NCBI GenBank assembly: GCA_013368445.1
Contig: JAACJO010000010.1
Location: forward strand, 620,001 to 684,000
Source of the DNA: Leucocoprinus leucothites
Taxonomy: Eukaryota; Basidiomycota; Agaricomycetes; Agaricales; Agaricaceae
DNA length: 64,000 nucleotides
Reading direction: 5' to 3'
Shown here: positions 22,562 through 33,722 of the stretch, piece by piece
How positions within the stretch are numbered: the first letter of the stretch is position 1
Layout: every line of letters starts with the position of its first letter
Translations under genes and position numbers: made by a program
Notes under the pieces: generated by a model
What the model was told of the DNA's origin: nothing
Database searches by the model: none
The model's input: the letters and a program-made list of their open reading frames with translations, nothing else

Positions 22562-23718
22562 TTACAACCTTCTTTCCTTCCCGTCCATCATGCGCCCCGG
22601 CAAGACACCTGCTTGACCTAGCGAAATTTCGTCTGACCACGGGATATATTCTGGTGGCCTCTCCTCAATTCCCGCGACATTAATGGGTATTTGATCGACT
22701 GTGGTCTCGGAGTTAGGTGCTGGACTACGTATAACAGCTTCCAGAGCTTGCAATCTGTACGCCATTGTCAAAAGCAGATGACGTTCAACCTCTGCGGTGC
22801 TTGATTCTGCAGCACGAACCATCCCAGTGGATTCTTGAGTTATTGAGGTGGTGTTATTACTGCTGCTACCCCTTATCCTTGAGATCTGCACGGTTGTTCG
22901 AGTCGGACTAATTATCTTGTTGGCTCGCATATGATCATGATGAGCTTTAGTAGTCCGCTTTTCTATATCCCGTCCGGTGAATTCAACGGAAAGTGGAAAT
23001 GAAGTGGGCCTTGTGTTCCACCCCGTATTTTGGGACCTCTTTCGGCGGACTCTCCAGCACCAAAATGCGGCGGCACTTGATATCACGGCCAGCGAGACCA
23101 CGATGCAGACAGGAATGATTACTTGGATTTTAGTACTGTTGTGAGCCGACGTTACTGGCATTTGCGAAGATGAAGTCGGCTCGGGGACATTATCTGAGGT
23201 AGCTTGTACACCAGTTGAAGCAAGTTTTGATTGATCCAACTGGGAGAGAGTAGAGGCTGAAACAGAGAATATTACTACCGGAGACTTTGGCAGCAAAATG
23301 TAAATGTCTTACAAAATGAACCACTAGGGATAGTCAGTACATCGTGGAGTGAAGATGGCAGAGGATAACCATGCATTCTGAGGTCGGTATACTTTCAGTT
23401 GCGTAGGTAATGATATGATACTCACCCGAGAAAACTTGAAGAATTGTTGTCCCCGGATAGTGGATTGGGAGCTGGTATTCTAAGTCGGAAAGCACATTAG
23501 CATATTATAGAGCAATCCTCAGACAGCAATGATGGTTGGAAAACGAGACAAATCAGCGGCTCTTTCATCTGGTCTTTTCTGTCCTAGTAGTCACGAACAC
23601 AATAAAAGCGAACTCACTCATGCCCAGCATCACCACCTACAATTATAGTTGTGTTGGATTCAGCATGCCCTCCATCACCAGTGCTAATTGCGGTTGCATT
23701 AACTTCGATATCTGGCAT
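22562..23718 (-). CDS. PPxY-tailed single-pass membrane protein with an 11-nt mini-exon
   Basis: Model: complement join of 22562-23256, 23313-23323, 23426-23479 and 23618-23718, 286 aa. All four frames join and the sum divides by three. The ATG at 23718 is the first one after a TATA box about 90 bp upstream. The N-terminus (MPDIEVNATAISTGDGGHAE) has no signal peptide; sequons NAT, NTT, NSS and NST fit an outside position. One helix (IQVIIPVCIVVSLAVISSAA) is followed by CWRVRRKRSQ. The PF motif is reduced to SFPLSVEF. The coil VERHLLLTMAYRLQALEAVI and EERPPEYIPWSDE complete the standard tail. Confidence 0.8.
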
Positions 23719-23803
23719 GCTGGAAGGTGTAGATAATAGTAGAAGGCTAGCAGCTATAGTGTGTGGGGTAGAGGAATCGACTGACTCAAGTATCCGGCGG
23801 ATC

Positions 23804-23812
23804 TTTATACCT
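23804..23812 (-). promoter_or_regulatory. TATA box of the gene starting at 23718
   Basis: GGTATAAAG on the minus strand, about 90 bp upstream of the first ATG. A hydrophobic in-frame stretch between the box and the ATG has no start codon, so I take it as leader. Confidence 0.55.
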
Positions 23813-24155
23813 TATATCCATCATGGTAACCTATGTTGATCCCTTTCGCATGCCCGAACCGTGGTCCACAGCAATTTTCGAACGAAATTTCTTGTCGTCG
23901 GTTCCCAATGACCGCGATCAACTTCCATAAGAATCCACAATCTGAATTCACAAATGAGGCCAGTCACTTTGTCTAGTGGAGCCACAGGGACCCCTAAGAA
24001 GAACTTCAAAAACCGAGTCCTAATGAGTCAAGCTCACGGCTGGCAGGTTGAGGGGACAAGGTTTTTAGTAACATTCGCGCTAGGTGATTGTGGATTCTCA
24101 TGTGAATCCGGACGCTCGACAAAGAATCAGTATGCCCTAAAGTTAGCGATTATAT

Positions 24156-24169
24156 ATCATGATTGTGAT
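24156..24169. promoter_or_regulatory. Recurrent upstream motif ATCATGATTGTGAT, copy 2
   Basis: An exact match to the 14-bp motif at 16774, located 438 bp upstream of the ATG at 23718 and just before the MITE-like element. Confidence 0.45.
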
Positions 24170-24292
24170 GGGGTAGTATCTAAAACATGTTAGGTATATC
24201 CGTGTTGGATCCTTATTTTTTGCGTTGCTGAGGGGAATAGTGAGATTGGCTCCAGAAAAGAGAGTGGACCATTTGGATGGAGTTAGGGGATA

Positions 24293-24507
24293 CTATGGTC
24301 ACCCCACCGTTCGTGTACCACCACCGCTTCGTGTACCTTCAAATATCTAACCCTCTCCTCGCTCTCTTCGCACAATTTTTCGAGCAGCATCAGAGTACAT
24401 TATTCTACGGTTTTTGACAGATTTTTCGAAGTTTGTAGCTTTGACATGGTGGCGACAGATGTGTGACACACGAAGGGGTGGTGGTGCACGAAAGGGAGGG
24501 ACCATAG
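24293..24507. mobile_element. MITE-like element, 215 bp, TA target duplication
   Basis: The ends are inverted repeats of roughly 40 bp: the left end reads CTATGGTCACCCC and the right end is the reverse complement of CTATGGTCCCTCCC. The internal parts of the repeats share ACCACCACC and CTTCGTGT. The element is flanked on both sides by TA, the target duplication of Tc1/mariner-type elements. It has no coding capacity. Its ends differ from those of the pogo/Fot1-like element at 44 kb, so a different transposase would mobilise it. Confidence 0.8.
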
Positions 24508-24572
24508 TAAGGATTAAGGCCGAGGGTCCGATTACAAGTCCAATTGAGCTTACACGCCTTCGGGTTCGACGT

Positions 24573-24589
24573 TTATATATATATATATA
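24573..24589. repeat. (TA)n microsatellite
   Basis: An uninterrupted TATA run of 17 bp just downstream of the stop of the gene ending at 24684. Confidence 0.8.
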
Positions 24590-24683
24590 GTCACACCTTG
24601 ATGCAACCTCGATAAAATCACTTCTACCACAACAAAATTATCTTCGAGTGCCTCATCCCCGAATGCTACTCTACTTCTTCACC

Positions 24684-25658
24684 CTAATCCCTCATCTTTC
24701 GTGGCCCTCGACCATGAACATGAGAATCTCTATCTATATCTGGCTCTGAAGCATATTCCGGCGGTGGCCTGTCTTCAAATTCAATCACACCCAACTGCGG
24801 CTGATGAAGCCCACTGTCGGGTCCCAAGCCAGGTGACGGATTATGTATATGAAGGGTAGCTTCGAGTGCTTCGAATCTCTGCACCAGTGTCATGAGTTGA
24901 CGTTCTAGCTGGGGCTCATGGCTAGTGGACTGGGATTCAGCTTCGCCGTCCTCCGCCCGTGTACGTGTTCCAATTGGCACTGGTGGTAATGGCTTGTCAT
25001 TCCTGCCTCTCTTGGTCCTGGGAGCTTGGATAATAATGACAGAGCTGTTTGAACCTGGTATCGGAGGCAACTCCTTCTCTGTCCTGGGACGAAGCCCAGT
25101 TGCTGGTTGTTCGGAATCATCCATCACAAGCCTTTCCAGAGGAAACGGGTTTAATTTAGATTTTGTGCTCCGTCCCAACCCAAGATCTCTCTGCCTTTTC
25201 CGCGCTCTTCTCCACCGCCAGAAAAATATGGCACCCAAAACCGTGATCAGCGTCAACAGAATGCAAATGGGGAGGATGATCCGATTGTTGCGAGATGATG
25301 CCGTGCCATTATCAGGGATATTGGAGTTGGAAGGCTGAGGTGTGGTGTGAGTCGAATGAGACTGAGATGTGGTGTGAGTCGATTTAGACAGAGATGTACC
25401 ACTCGATTGGTGCAGGGGAGAATCCGAGAGCAATGTTGGCCTGGGCGGTCGAGATGCTTTGTCGACAATAAATCTCGAGTGCGTGATAAACGCAGTCGAG
25501 GAAATAGGCGAGGCCCTAAATGAACTGAGTGAGTTGAACTTGATACACTTTGCATGATCCGCTGGGTGGGTTCGGCCCGATTTGTGAATGCAAGGTTCAC
25601 ATGATTTGGGCTGGTAGTGAGGGTAAAGGAGGACTTACGTTGACACAGCCGTGGACAT
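24684..25658 (-). CDS. PPxY-tailed single-pass membrane protein
   Basis: Model: complement join of 24684-25515 and 25639-25658, 283 aa, in frame across a 123-bp intron. The ATG at 25658 is the first ATG after a TATA element about 340 bp upstream. The ectodomain (MSTAVSTASPISSTAFITHS onward) is Ser/Thr-rich with two THTTSQSHSTHTTPQ-like repeats and no signal peptide. One helix (RIILPICILLTLITVLGAIF) is followed by FWRWRRARKRQRD. The tail has KLNPFPLERL (PF motif), two proline clusters (KELPPIPG and KPLPPVPIG) that resemble SH3 ligands, the coil LERQLMTLVQRFEALEATL and EDRPPPEYASEPD. Confidence 0.82.
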
Positions 25659-25993
25659 AGGGCTGAAAAATTGTCGAGCAGCGAGCCTGCCAATCTTTCA
25701 ATAGAAACTACCCTGTCAAATTGTCGTATTCGTAAATATAGATGGTTAAGAGAGCAGGAAAAAAGAGGGGCCGGGCGAATAATCGTTCGGAAATCAGTGC
25801 TTGATTGTACTCCCGAAGCAACTGTAAGTTGTAAATGATAGTCTAACCTGATAGTAGAGTCGCACCCAACCGCACACTTGGCCCAGGTGGAATGGGATAC
25901 AGAGGAAATTGAGCACTCCCCTCGCCTTAAGGCTGGAAGACAAGCTAGTGGTATGGAATGGCAAGACAAGGTGGACTGCGAATGTGAACACCC

Positions 25994-26004
25994 GTTTATA
26001 TATG
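25994..26004 (-). promoter_or_regulatory. TATA-like element upstream of the gene starting at 25658
   Basis: CATATATAAAC on the minus strand. No ATG occurs between it and 25658, which supports that start but implies a long leader or a leader intron. Confidence 0.4.
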
Positions 26005-26297
26005 TCAAGACCTTACTATCATCATGATTGAACAATGATGCAACCTCTCTGAATGATCTTCAAGATGTTAGTAGCATGAAACATGGAGAGAATAGCAAGC
26101 GCTAACCTGAAGTGCAGTCAGAGTAGAAATGCAGGCCATCGGTTCCTCCAACTTCTGCGCAGTAATATATCTCACAGCACATATTTGAGGATCAAGACGT
26201 CGAAGGTGAACATTTCAGAGTTTGAACCTCTGGCTCTATGTGGTTGAATCACAATAAGTATCAATTCGAATTAGTCTAGACGTAGAAAACTTATGAT

Positions 26298-26311
26298 ATC
26301 ATGATTGCGAT
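26298..26311. promoter_or_regulatory. Recurrent upstream motif, one-mismatch copy
   Basis: ATCATGATTGCGAT, one base different from the other copies, 640 bp upstream of the ATG at 25658. Confidence 0.35.
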
Positions 26312-27119
26312 ATATATGAATGCCTGCGCGTGGATGTACTAGTTGACCGCAGAGCCATTCGATCAAGTAGTCGAGTCGATCTGGTGATCCCTTATACCTT
26401 GTGCATTAAACTGTCACCCTCTAGCAGGTCTAGGATTCGGACGCTTGAAATCGGTATATCAAGAGTCGATTCACCTTCAGTTCTTCTTGCCTTCCCTTCT
26501 CACAGATCGTCACTCGAGGGCTTGAGTACTTCAAGTCACTTCGACACATGACAAACCCTGGTTCACGGTGAACTTTAGTAATCAACCAAAAGAAAACCTT
26601 TGTAACGTTCTCTTTCTTGAACTTGGTCTTGTCAATCTCGGTCCTCTAGTATTTACCACTCAACCTTGTCACTCTGAAATCCACTCGAGCTGGCTGTGAA
26701 GCTTATCCCAGCCGTCATCCCACAGACTCGGAGAGTGGTGGAAGGGGAAAGGGGGACCTGGGTGTAGCTTTGAGAGGGAATCGAGTGTCATGGTGAGAAG
26801 AGACCTCGCATGACGGTATCTACGCAAGGTCCTTTGACGTAAGGCGTTTCAGCTACAGCGCTTTCGAGCGATATGGAAATGAGGGTCTCCATCGAATCCA
26901 ACAGTCCCTCCAGTGTTTACGCTACGCCATCACTCCATGGACAGCCTATTTCACGCCTCGTAGCGCAGTAACAGCTCCTTTCGTTGTGTTCGATGGCGGA
27001 TGATTGCTTCCGAGCGTGTAAACTGATTCGACCTGTAGCTAGTTCATGATGTCTTTCGCCGAGTAGGAAATGCAACGAACAACAATTTGTATTTTTTCGC
27101 AGTAAGCTCCAATTGATGT

Positions 27120-27133
27120 ATCATGATTGTGAT
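27120..27133. promoter_or_regulatory. Recurrent upstream motif ATCATGATTGTGAT, copy 3
   Basis: An exact copy, about 1.46 kb upstream of the ATG at 25658 with no other supported gene between. It may be a relic promoter of a lost copy. Confidence 0.35.
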
Positions 27134-27749
27134 GGGAATCAGCAAAGCGCCGGTATTGTTGGAACATAACTCGGTGAGCTTGGTGCAGCTATTGGTGACA
27201 CTGGATGTAAGTGTGGATGCAAAGAGATGATACCAAGGTGTCCGCAGGCGAAGATGGTGACGGTTTACGAGCAACGAAGGAAAATGAAATTTGGTCGGAG
27301 AAATTCCATTTCCAAAGTCCTCGAAAAAGCAAAATCAAGGCAAGAAAACCGAGGAGTACACGTTAGATCGCCGGGGGCTTGGAAGCACTGTCGGATCACA
27401 AATCCAGCTATAAAAAAGCCAAGTGACAGATATACATCTAATTTCCGTTCCGCTCGTCCAGCCTTGCTAGTCAACGCATTCGATTCCGTAATCAGTGTCT
27501 TCACACTAGGTTCCTAGTTCATATCTTTCTCCGGTTCTATGCGAGCGCATGTGGTGAGAAGTTGAAAATGTGAGAAGACCTGGGTGAGGTAGACTGGTGA
27601 GAGTGCGGATAGAGGTAAAGCGTATTGAATGCTTACCCATATAGACGATAATGCCTAGGTTGTCAGTGGTGCGAGTACCTGCATCCTCTTCCGTTCACTA
27701 TTTCGCGCCTCGTCCTTGACCACCCGCAACATAACGAATGCTGATCACT

Positions 27750-28420
27750 ATGTCTAACACAGTATTTCGCCACCAAGACCTCCAGTCTTGTTTCCAGTTT
27801 CACAAGGTTAAATGAATATCCCGGTACATTGCACGCTCGCATCTATTTCTGGGCCGGCAGAGAACACGGCATCGCGGACTGAGCACATTAAAGTGGTTAG
27901 GGATGAGGGCTTCGCGATGGATGTATGGCATTGCTAGTTATGCTGCTGCACTGGAGAGAGTTTGGTGGATGGAGGGAAGGCGAGGTATTTGTGGCGTGAG
28001 ATTCACATATCACTATTGGGAAGGGATTGGCGGTGTATCGGTGTACGGATGTGGGGTTGGCAGTAGGTATGCGAGTAGGTTGAGCGGAGGACGTGCGTGC
28101 ATGCTACCCTATAGTCGTGGAGCATCAGATTAACAGAGTAGCTGAAGTGAAATAATGAGAGCCGAGACTCACCACTGGAGTAACCGTGACTGACTAAACA
28201 GAGAGAATCGACAATAAACAATGTCTTATTCCTCCGTGATCTACACGAGATGCCCGCGAAAACGTCGAAAACGTGGGATATGGTACGGTAGGCGACGGCA
28301 ACGACATGAGCGTTCTAATTGGCGCCACAGCGGACGGGTTGGCCGGGAGCGCATGGGTGGGAGAAACTCATATCTGAGCAAGGCGTTGACTTGGTATTGG
28401 TTGCGCTGCAGATAAGTTAG
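27750..28420 (-). pseudogene. Decayed 5' half of the F-box-like gene
   Basis: The sequence aligns by eye with the intact F-box-like gene at 36365-37461: the exon 2 segment at 28085-28120 encodes ACTHVLRSTYSHTYCQPHIR against ACMHVLRSTYLPAYQSLIRP, the intron position is kept, and exon 1 similarity continues to about 28420. Frames are broken and the 3' half is missing. It is a remnant of an older duplication of the F-box-like gene together with a membrane gene. Confidence 0.7.
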
Positions 28421-29174
28421 GTGGGTAAGAGAGGTAGGTAGGGAGTGAGATAACGGCGACTTACATGTTGATAAGTTGTGAATGGTCAGGAGGGAGGAGG
28501 AAGGAAGAACATTGACCTCAGTTATCTAGGCAGTTGAAGCTAGGAACGAAAGGCGGTGAAGGTGAAATGGGCACGATTTGTCGGAGTTTGGTCTGCTTCA
28601 TCTCCGTCCAGTCAGGTAAGGACTTACTCAAGACTCACCCACCGAGAATCTCGAATGCGAATATTATGTGAGCGTAATGTGTGTATACATGTCCCTTTGC
28701 TATGGATCACGAACAAATCGCGATACATGAAAATAAATAGTGAATAGAACGAAACGAAATCGGTCGGAGTTTTATTTTCCCCATCTCCGTCGTCCACTCC
28801 AAGTCGTTCACTTCAATCCTCCTACTAGACTCCCCTTCCTACCATTCGTTCTCAAATATGTCATCGGCTGCCCACCAATCCCGGGCGGTATCTTTAATCT
28901 CCAACGTTGCCTTTAGCGAACATAAAAAACTTCTACAGGTCCTTTGGCGTAATATGAAAATCTCGCTGAGAACAAGTCGACGACCACAGACCATTCCTCC
29001 TGACCTCTCCTGGATGGCCTTCTGCGGCAGCCCTCCACATCCCATTTCACAGGTTTATCAACCCTCTTGATTCCTTATTCCTTGTCTCAGCCTTTCTCCT
29101 TTCGAACTCATCCCTAAACCTCCAAGAACCTCAGGCCTCGTCCTCCAAGGAGTCTAACACCTATTCGCTCATCT
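28421..29174. other. Left flank of tandem unit 1
   Basis: Parts of this stretch (about 28570-28840 and 29040-29170) match the corresponding flanks at 31230-31660 and 33860-34330, which lie downstream of the other two units. A 70-codon plus-strand ORF at 28858 has no recognisable domain. Confidence 0.45.
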
Positions 29175-30386
29175 CTATGACCTCGCCCCCTTTCTACTCT
29201 CATTGACCCTCTGCTCTCTATTATCCCTAGAATCCGGCAGCGACATATAATCCGGTGGCCTATCGTCCTCAAGCTCCATCAAACTAGACGCCAACGAGCC
29301 GCCAGGTGGGTTGGTACCAATAACAGCCTCTACACGACCTTCGAGGGCTTCGAATCTGCCCATCAACGCCACGAGAAGATGGCGTTCAACCTGAGATTCC
29401 TGGTTACCGGGTTGAGCTACGGCCTCACTACTGCTGTTGGTCTCCGTCTGTGATGTGGTCGTAGCTACTTGTGCTTGATGGGGACTAATATTCATTCGTC
29501 TGGCTTTTGAGCTGGGCATTTGGTTTGGGGTCTTTTGTTGGGAACCCTGGAGAGTGGTGGAGATCTTTAAACCTGGCCTCTGCGGGAGTGCGTTGGGATC
29601 CGTCTGGAGACTACGTCTCGGAGGCGTTAACTGTGAATTATACGCTCTATCAACGGGATGTAGGTGCATGGGAGCGGCAAGTTCTGAGCTCACATGTTCT
29701 CCCATCTCCGGCCCTGAATGCGTGGTCACTAAAGAAAACGGTTGTACCTTTGTCCTTGTGCTCCGTCCAACTTCTGTTGGAGAACGCCCAGCAGTGCTTC
29801 GAGCTCTTCTACGCCTGAAAATCATGATACTCGAAATTCCCAACGCAACAAGTACTCCGACGATGCAGATGGGAATGATGATCTTGACTTTGTTGGTGCT
29901 TCCATGAGATGTTGGTGTTGGGGTAACAGAGATGCCCGAGGTGGGTGCCGGAGCGATGGTTGCCGAAGAAATGGCTGTTGATGTATCAGAGATGCCCGAG
30001 GTGAGTACTGCAAATGTGAATGTCGGCGATTGGTTGGGTGAAGACGAGGTTGTGCTTGGGTTAGAGGAAGAGCTAGAAGGTTGAGAGCTTGGAGACTGAC
30101 CAGAGGTTCTAGATGAAATAGAATCAGTATACAGAACCATACAGGAAAAAGAACTGATAAGACGGCGGTATGGGTTCACGTCAGGTTGCTGCTGCCCTCT
30201 CGCTCGACCCAAGAGAAACGCTGCCGTGTGGAATATAGACTCACGGTTGAGGATTATCCCTGAAAAAAAAACTTGAGTACAAAACTCTCAAGATTCAATC
30301 GCTACTTTGAAGCGAATTTAGACCGATGGCACAGGGAAAGCAACTCACCCGTCACCAGGATTGATTTTAAAGCAGCGCTGCGCCAT
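29175..30386 (-). CDS. PPxY-tailed single-pass membrane protein, tandem unit 1
   Basis: Model: complement join of 29175-30108, 30245-30259 and 30349-30386, 328 aa, all frames consistent. The first exon is 38 nt, the same size as in the two sister units. The second exon is only 15 nt because the Ser/Thr-rich exon 2 of the sisters has been lost. Ser/Thr/Pro ectodomain, then one helix (VKIIIPICIVGVLVALGISS) and FRRRRARSTAGRS. VQPFSLVT is the PF motif, followed by the coil VERHLLVALMGRFEALEGRV and DDRPPDYMSLPDS. Tail sequence is very close to the units at 31.7 and 34.3 kb. Confidence 0.82.
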
Positions 30387-30485
30387 TTGTAGTGAATCCA
30401 CAGGGTAAAATCGTAGTCCACGAAACAAGAGGGGGAGAATCTTCTTTAGGGGAGGGGCTTCTTAGGAGACCTAGTTTCCAACTAT

Positions 30486-30498
30486 CTACTTATAATAG
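30486..30498 (-). promoter_or_regulatory. TATA element of tandem unit 1
   Basis: CTATTATAAGTAG on the minus strand about 100 bp upstream of the ATG at 30386. The stretch between TATA and ATG contains the box AAGCCCCTCCCC, also kept in the other two units. Confidence 0.55.
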
Positions 30499-31059
30499 CC
30501 CTCTTTGTATGCAGAATGATATATCACAATCAGTTGGTCACCCGACAAAACAACCGAGTTACCACGGAAGTTGCGAGGGGGAAAGACTGGTTTTGATCTC
30601 TCTAGTAGACACTCGCAGGGTTTCCTTTCCGTATTGCGGGAAAGCACAACAAGCAAACAAATGTTGCTCGATATGTGTAGAGCACTACTACTACTAGTAC
30701 AAGGCTGAGACTCGGGTATCACCGTGACGATTATGGTGTACAGGTCAGATTTTTCGCACCTCAGTGAGTCAGTGAGTATGGTTTGGAAAATCTATGAGAG
30801 AATGAAGGACTGTTGACGCTGGAGTGTGTGTAATGTAGAGGCAGGTTCTTAACGGTCGGGTACTAATGGGAGGCAGAAGGAGCTATGATTAAATCATAAA
30901 ATCAATGCACCGGCTTTATAAATATATACACATTGTATTATATGCCGACGCCGCAATGACATTACTGAAATCGGCCCTCAAGTCATTGAGTTTCCATAAC
31001 AAAAGTATCAAAAAACGGACAGAAAGTGTCCACTCTCTTTTTATTTTGACTCACGCCAC

Positions 31060-31200
31060 CTCACTTAAACAACACCTTCAGCTCCAATACACCAACGCCT
31101 TCGTACAACTTCGAGCCTCGTATCCATCGGACCTCTCCGAGTCTGGGAGCCCTCTGTGAACCTGTTCCGATGTCCTCCCATTCACATCTGATTCCATGGG
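31060..31200 (-). pseudogene. C-terminal fragment of the F-box-like gene, strongly decayed
   Basis: The plus-strand sequence CAACACCTTCAGCTCC...ACCAACGCCTTCG parallels the 3' end of the intact gene at 36380-36480. It is frameshifted and stops at the same junction as the fragment at 33.6 kb. It marks the right end of tandem unit 1. Confidence 0.65.
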
Positions 31201-31668
31201 TTCTGCTGTAAGCTAGTAGGCCATCGCCTCAATCGGAACGGAGCCTGCGTAACCCTTTGCGCTGCATTTGTAAACTTTGACAATAAAAAAATTGACTTAC
31301 CCGGTCAAGTGCGAGATATGTGCCTAGCTGATTGGTCCCAGAGTACCTCATTAGCTGAATTTGCGGATTTTTAGAACCATAAATGAGCCGAGGATGAACA
31401 TTTCGCGTAGAATTTGCATGTGTGGCCAAAATATTATACAGACTGAGATTGAGAATGAATCGCGGTAAATCATCGGTCGGAGTTTCAATGGCCTCTCTTT
31501 CGTCGTACCTCCATCCTCATCGCTACGCCTTTGTTCCTTCCCTCCACGCATTTCACAGATCTTAACAAACCCCTATTAACCCAATACTCCTTGTCTCCAA
31601 TCATTTTCCTACTAGGTACCATCTTTGAGCTTCATCTCCCAAGGAGTCTAACTCCTACTCGCTCATCT
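31201..31668. other. Spacer between tandem units 1 and 2
   Basis: Homologous to 33740-34330. No coding potential. Confidence 0.5.
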
Positions 31669-32980
31669 CTATGACCTCCCTTCCTTTCTACTCTCACTGA
31701 CACTCTGTTCTCTATTATCCCCAGAACCCGACTGCGACGCATAATCTGGTGGCCTATTGTCCTCAAGCTCCATCAAATCCAATAATGGCTGACTAGTTGG
31801 TGCCACTGAGCTGGTAGGTGGATTAGTACCAATCACGGCCTCTACACGGCCTTCGAGCGCTTCGAATCTACTCATTAATGTCATGAGAAGATGGCGTTCT
31901 AGCTGAGATTCCTGACTACTGGGTTGAGCTACGGTCTCACTACCACTGTTGGTTTCCATCTGGGGTGTGCTCGTGGTTGCTTGTCCTAGATGTAGCCTGG
32001 ATTTATTTCGTTTGGCTTTTGACGCCGGCAGTCGGTTTAGGGTCATTGGTCGGGAGCTCTGCAGAGCGGTAGAGTTATTTGAACTGAGCCCTGGCACCAA
32101 TGCAATAGAATTTGTTTTGGGAAGACCTGTCTGGGGAGTCAACTGTGAGCTATCCGTTCTATCAGTGGTGTGTGAGCATCCGGAAGTAGCAAGTTCCGAG
32201 TTCGTATGTTCTCCCATCTCCGACTTTGGTGGTGCATGCACTAAGGAAATGGATATACCTTTATCTTTGTGCTCCATCTGATTTCAGAATGCCCAGCAGC
32301 ACCTCGGGCTCTCCTACACCTGAAAATGATGATACTAGAAATTCCCAATGCAACAAACACTGCAATGATGCAAAGGGGGACAATGATCTTGATTTTGTTA
32401 GTGCTTTCATGAGATGTTGGTGTAAATGTCTCAGAAATGGTGAAGGTAAATGTCAAAGGTGTGGGTGTTAGCGGTTGTGTGGAGGATGAAGATGTATGAG
32501 GTATAATGGTATCGGTGTGGTTTGTGATAGTGAAGTCATCACGAGTTCGGGAAATGCCTCTTGACAGGGAGGGCGCCGGTGCGGGACTAGTGTAAGTAGA
32601 ATCAGTAGACTAGTAGTTCAAACCATAGAGGAAACGGAAAAAGTGAGAGACAACTGTGTAAGTTCGAACTCAAGCCCCTACAGTCTTTTCGCATGTCCCA
32701 TAAGGAACACTATTGTATGGAAACTAGACTCACAGTACTCCGGTAGTGAACATGGTAACCAATGTAGCGGTTGGTGGACCAGAGATAGTGGTGGGTTGTG
32801 ATGGTCGAGAGGTGGAGGTCAGTGTTGAGGAAAAGCTTTGGGTAAAATGCTGAACAGGGCCCCTGGGAGTAAACAAAAGGTGAGCACAAAGCTCTCAAGA
32901 ACCAATGGTTGCTTTCAAGATAGTACATGAGAGGCAACTCACGGACCAAAAGGTATATCATGTTTCACACTGGATGCCAT
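31669..32980 (-). pseudogene. Tandem unit 2 membrane protein, disrupted by a 1-nt frameshift
   Basis: Exons 32943-32980 (38 nt), 32734-32862 and 31669-32586 parallel the sister units. The upstream frame encodes the Ser/Thr ectodomain, the helix KIIVPLCIIAVFVALGISSI and KIKVYPFP, then stops at TAG (32241-32243). The downstream frame resumes with SLVHAPPKSEMGEH and runs to the coil LERHLLMTLMSRFEALEGRV and NRPPDYASQSGSG. One base is missing in the T-run at about 32244-32249 (sisters read PFS where this reads PFP-stop), and total exon length is one short of a multiple of three. A base error would also explain it. Confidence 0.8.
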
Positions 32981-33067
32981 TTGAAGTCAATCCACATGGG
33001 TGGGCCGTAGCCAGCAGAACAAGAAAATAAGCTCGGGGAGGGGCTTCTCAGGAAACCCAATTTCCGA

Positions 33068-33080
33068 CTATTTATAAGTA
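33068..33080 (-). promoter_or_regulatory. TATA element of tandem unit 2
   Basis: TACTTATAAATAG on the minus strand, about 90 bp upstream of the ATG at 32980. Confidence 0.55.
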
Positions 33081-33265
33081 CACCACACTTCAGCTTCGCA
33101 CGATGGGTGATAATCAGAATCAGTTGGCCGCACTACAAAGTGATGGAAAAACTGTTAGATCTGAGTTTCTGGCTCTCTAGAGGCAAGCCCTTTATTAAAC
33201 ATGACCAGAAAGCGCAACAGATAGATGTCGGTTGATCTATGTAGAGTACTAATATGTCCTCAGGC

Positions 33266-33279
33266 ATCATGATTGTGAT
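33266..33279. promoter_or_regulatory. Recurrent upstream motif ATCATGATTGTGAT, copy 4
   Basis: An exact copy 286 bp upstream of the ATG of tandem unit 2. The aligned position in unit 1 (about 30718-30735) is degenerate. Confidence 0.45.
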
Positions 33280-33579
33280 TCACAACTCGAAATTTACGCA
33301 CCTCGATGAGTTGGTGAATAAGGCACGGAACGCTTGGGAGGGAAGGAAGGCTTATGGGTGTTTAATGGAGACAACGATTCTTGATGGTCGCATACTTATG
33401 GGAGGCCAAAGGAACCAGGGTTTAATAGTAAAATCACCGCACCAACTCTATAAATACATATGTATTACATTATGTGCCTACGCCGCAAGGATATCGTCAG
33501 CATCAGATCTCAAGCTCAAGTCCTTGAGCTTTCAAACGAAGCATAAAAAAACAGACATAAATGTTCAACTACCCGTTCT

Positions 33580-33722
33580 CCGTTGCTGCCACCCGCTCCG
33601 TCACTCAACAACACTTCCTTCAACGCCTTCACCAACGCCTTTGCACCCAATTCAAGCTTCATATCCTTCCCCCCTCTGTTCACCTGTGCCAACGTCCTCC
33701 TATTCACACCAGAACCCATAGC
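33580..33722 (-). pseudogene. C-terminal fragment of the F-box-like gene, better preserved
   Basis: On the minus strand it encodes MGSGVNRRTLAQVNRGGKDM, then KLELGAKALVKALKEVLLSD. The intact gene has VGSGANRRTLVQVSRGGKDM then KLEVGAKALVKELKEVLLSE. The fragment breaks off at the same point as the one at 31.2 kb and marks the right end of tandem unit 2. Confidence 0.85.

Larger units (their letters stand above)
26005..27749. other. Intergenic with two copies of the recurrent motif
   Basis: No supported gene. It contains a near-match (26298) and an exact match (27120) to the 14-bp recurrent motif. The right part grades into the decayed F-box-like copy. Confidence 0.4.

Noticed and set aside
23719..23800. 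A hydrophobic in-frame stretch (ASLLLLSTPSS) resembling a signal peptide
   Set aside because: It has no ATG, an in-frame stop lies upstream, and a TATA box sits directly before it, so it is most likely untranslated leader.
28858..29070. A 70-codon plus-strand ORF
   Set aside because: It lies in the unit flank, is not conserved in the other two flanks, and has no recognisable motif.
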